64,000 nt of DNA from Hormiphora californensis (lineage: Eukaryota; Ctenophora; Tentaculata; Cydippida; Pleurobrachiidae). Position 1 is the first letter of the stretch, and each line of letters starts with the position of its first letter. The translations under genes were made by a program, and so were the position numbers. Positions 57,729 to 64,000 of this stretch are shown here, one piece after another. Location: the NCBI GenBank assembly GCA_020137815.1, contig CM035352.1, positions 9,151,719 to 9,215,718 on the forward strand. Reading direction: 5' to 3'. Under the pieces are notes generated by a model that was not told the DNA's origin, made no database searches, and saw nothing but the letters and a program-made list of their open reading frames with translations.

Positions 57729-58500
57729 AGGGCCCCTGATCATCAGCTGGTAGTGAATCATTGATCACACATTATATTGAGATCATCCAACCTTACTAGT
57801 CTTTGGTACATGCCGTCAGGAGCACAAAACACTGAGAAAGTTCTCACACTTTTACATTGTAAAATTTACATTGACGAGTCAGGGGTTACTACACCAGGAA
57901 GTTTCTAATAGGAACTGCACAGTCGATCGATTATTGGACACATTATATGACACATATGTTCAATCAACAATGACCATTCCCAGAGTTATCTGTTGTATTA
58001 GTAAACAACTGTAGTGTCGTTAGCTGTAGTTGATTCCATAGAGCAACCATACATTAACAGAATTGAGATTACAGCGGTTTACGTCATAAGTAAGATTACA
58101 ATTCATACATTTTATTTTCCGGGAAGTAAATTTCGAAAATTAACAATATAACAAGTAACAACACAATTCAACACTGTCTACTTACTGCGATTTATCCAGA
58201 CCAAAACGTTGTTTCTCTTTATCTAACAATGTTACAACTCATAGAAAGCATAGAATTATGCAGACTAAATTATTATCTCACAGCTCTTTATCTCATTGCG
58301 CTTGGGCAATTTCAATTTGCCCTCCCGTCTACTTTTGCTTAAGATCACGTTGGGTTTTTCTAGGTTCTGAAACGTGATCATGCGTCTAGAAATAATGTCA
58401 TAGAGGGCTGCACTCTGCAGATTCTTCTCATGGACACATTTGATACAGATTGATATAAGTGCAAGAGAACACTTGACTACCTATAAGTTTGAGTTTTTTT
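57729..58500. other. Intergenic stretch
   Basis: AT-rich, with no gene, no long repeat and no palindrome noticed. It lies downstream of the zinc-finger gene's stop, so it may include its 3' UTR. Confidence 0.4.
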
Positions 58501-58506
58501 AAACTA

Positions 58507-63890
<5,384 letters not shown>

Positions 63891-64000
63891 CTAAACACAG
63901 GGCCGAATGTTATGAAGGGGGTGGGGGCGCTGTTTAATCTAAAGGGGAGGAGATATATAGGGGGGGGGGGGGTTATATAGTGTAATTTCATGCTTCAAGG

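Overview
This is a eukaryotic nuclear window, almost certainly from an animal. Genes are split by short GT-AG introns and include a semaphorin, a four-domain pentraxin-like lectin, a Kv-type T1 domain, a seven-helix receptor-like protein, two CCT chaperonin subunits and a C2H2 zinc-finger gene. Small introns, gene density, very high content of foldback/MITE elements and AG microsatellites, and a BCCT transporter beside semaphorin machinery fit a non-bilaterian such as a sponge. That taxonomic call is inference. Layout: 1-7.1 kb (+), 3'-complete BCCT-family transporter with TIR elements and an ORF1-only retroelement in its introns. 7.8-8.9 kb (-), intronless GPCR-like gene. 9.9-10.8 kb (-), two-exon DUF1279/FAM210-like mitochondrial membrane protein. 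12.0-18.1 kb (-), CCT5 (intronless, two apparent frameshifts) and CCT8 (eight exons) head-to-tail about 0.4 kb apart. 18.1-22 kb, no gene recognised; a foldback element and three near-identical 679-bp tandem repeats. 22-30 kb (-), exons of one or two incompletely visible genes (His-rich tail exons at 22-24 kb; Kv-type T1 exons at 29.6-30.0 kb), separated by AG/CT microsatellites, a stretch resembling unpolished sequence (25.74-27.19 kb) and a nested mobile element. 30-32.8 kb, duplicated upstream sequence and a foldback element. 32.8-39.3 kb (+), secreted protein with four pentraxin/LamG-like domains, each on a repeated set of exons. 40.4-50.0 kb (-), secreted semaphorin (signal peptide, sema, PSI, basic tail), whose introns hold a 39-bp minisatellite and a hAT-like MITE. 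51.3-57.7 kb, a TTAA-bounded giant palindrome split by a structurally intact LINE with two ORFs. 58.5-63.9 kb (-), 3' exons of a C2H2 zinc-finger gene, one intron of which holds a 44/47-bp minisatellite array interrupted by a dispersed element. CCT5 and CCT8 are the only clear functional partnership: both are subunits of the TRiC/CCT folding ring. The rest are independent housekeeping, transport, receptor and secreted/guidance genes. The most striking feature is mobile DNA architecture: at least eight foldback or TIR elements with different target-site signatures (TA, TTAA, 8-9 bp), a subset ending in G/C homopolymer runs, and one perfect 131-bp-arm palindrome that carries a hammerhead-ribozyme-like fold. 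Exon boundaries were derived by hand from splice consensus, reading phase and family similarity recalled from memory; no database search was run.
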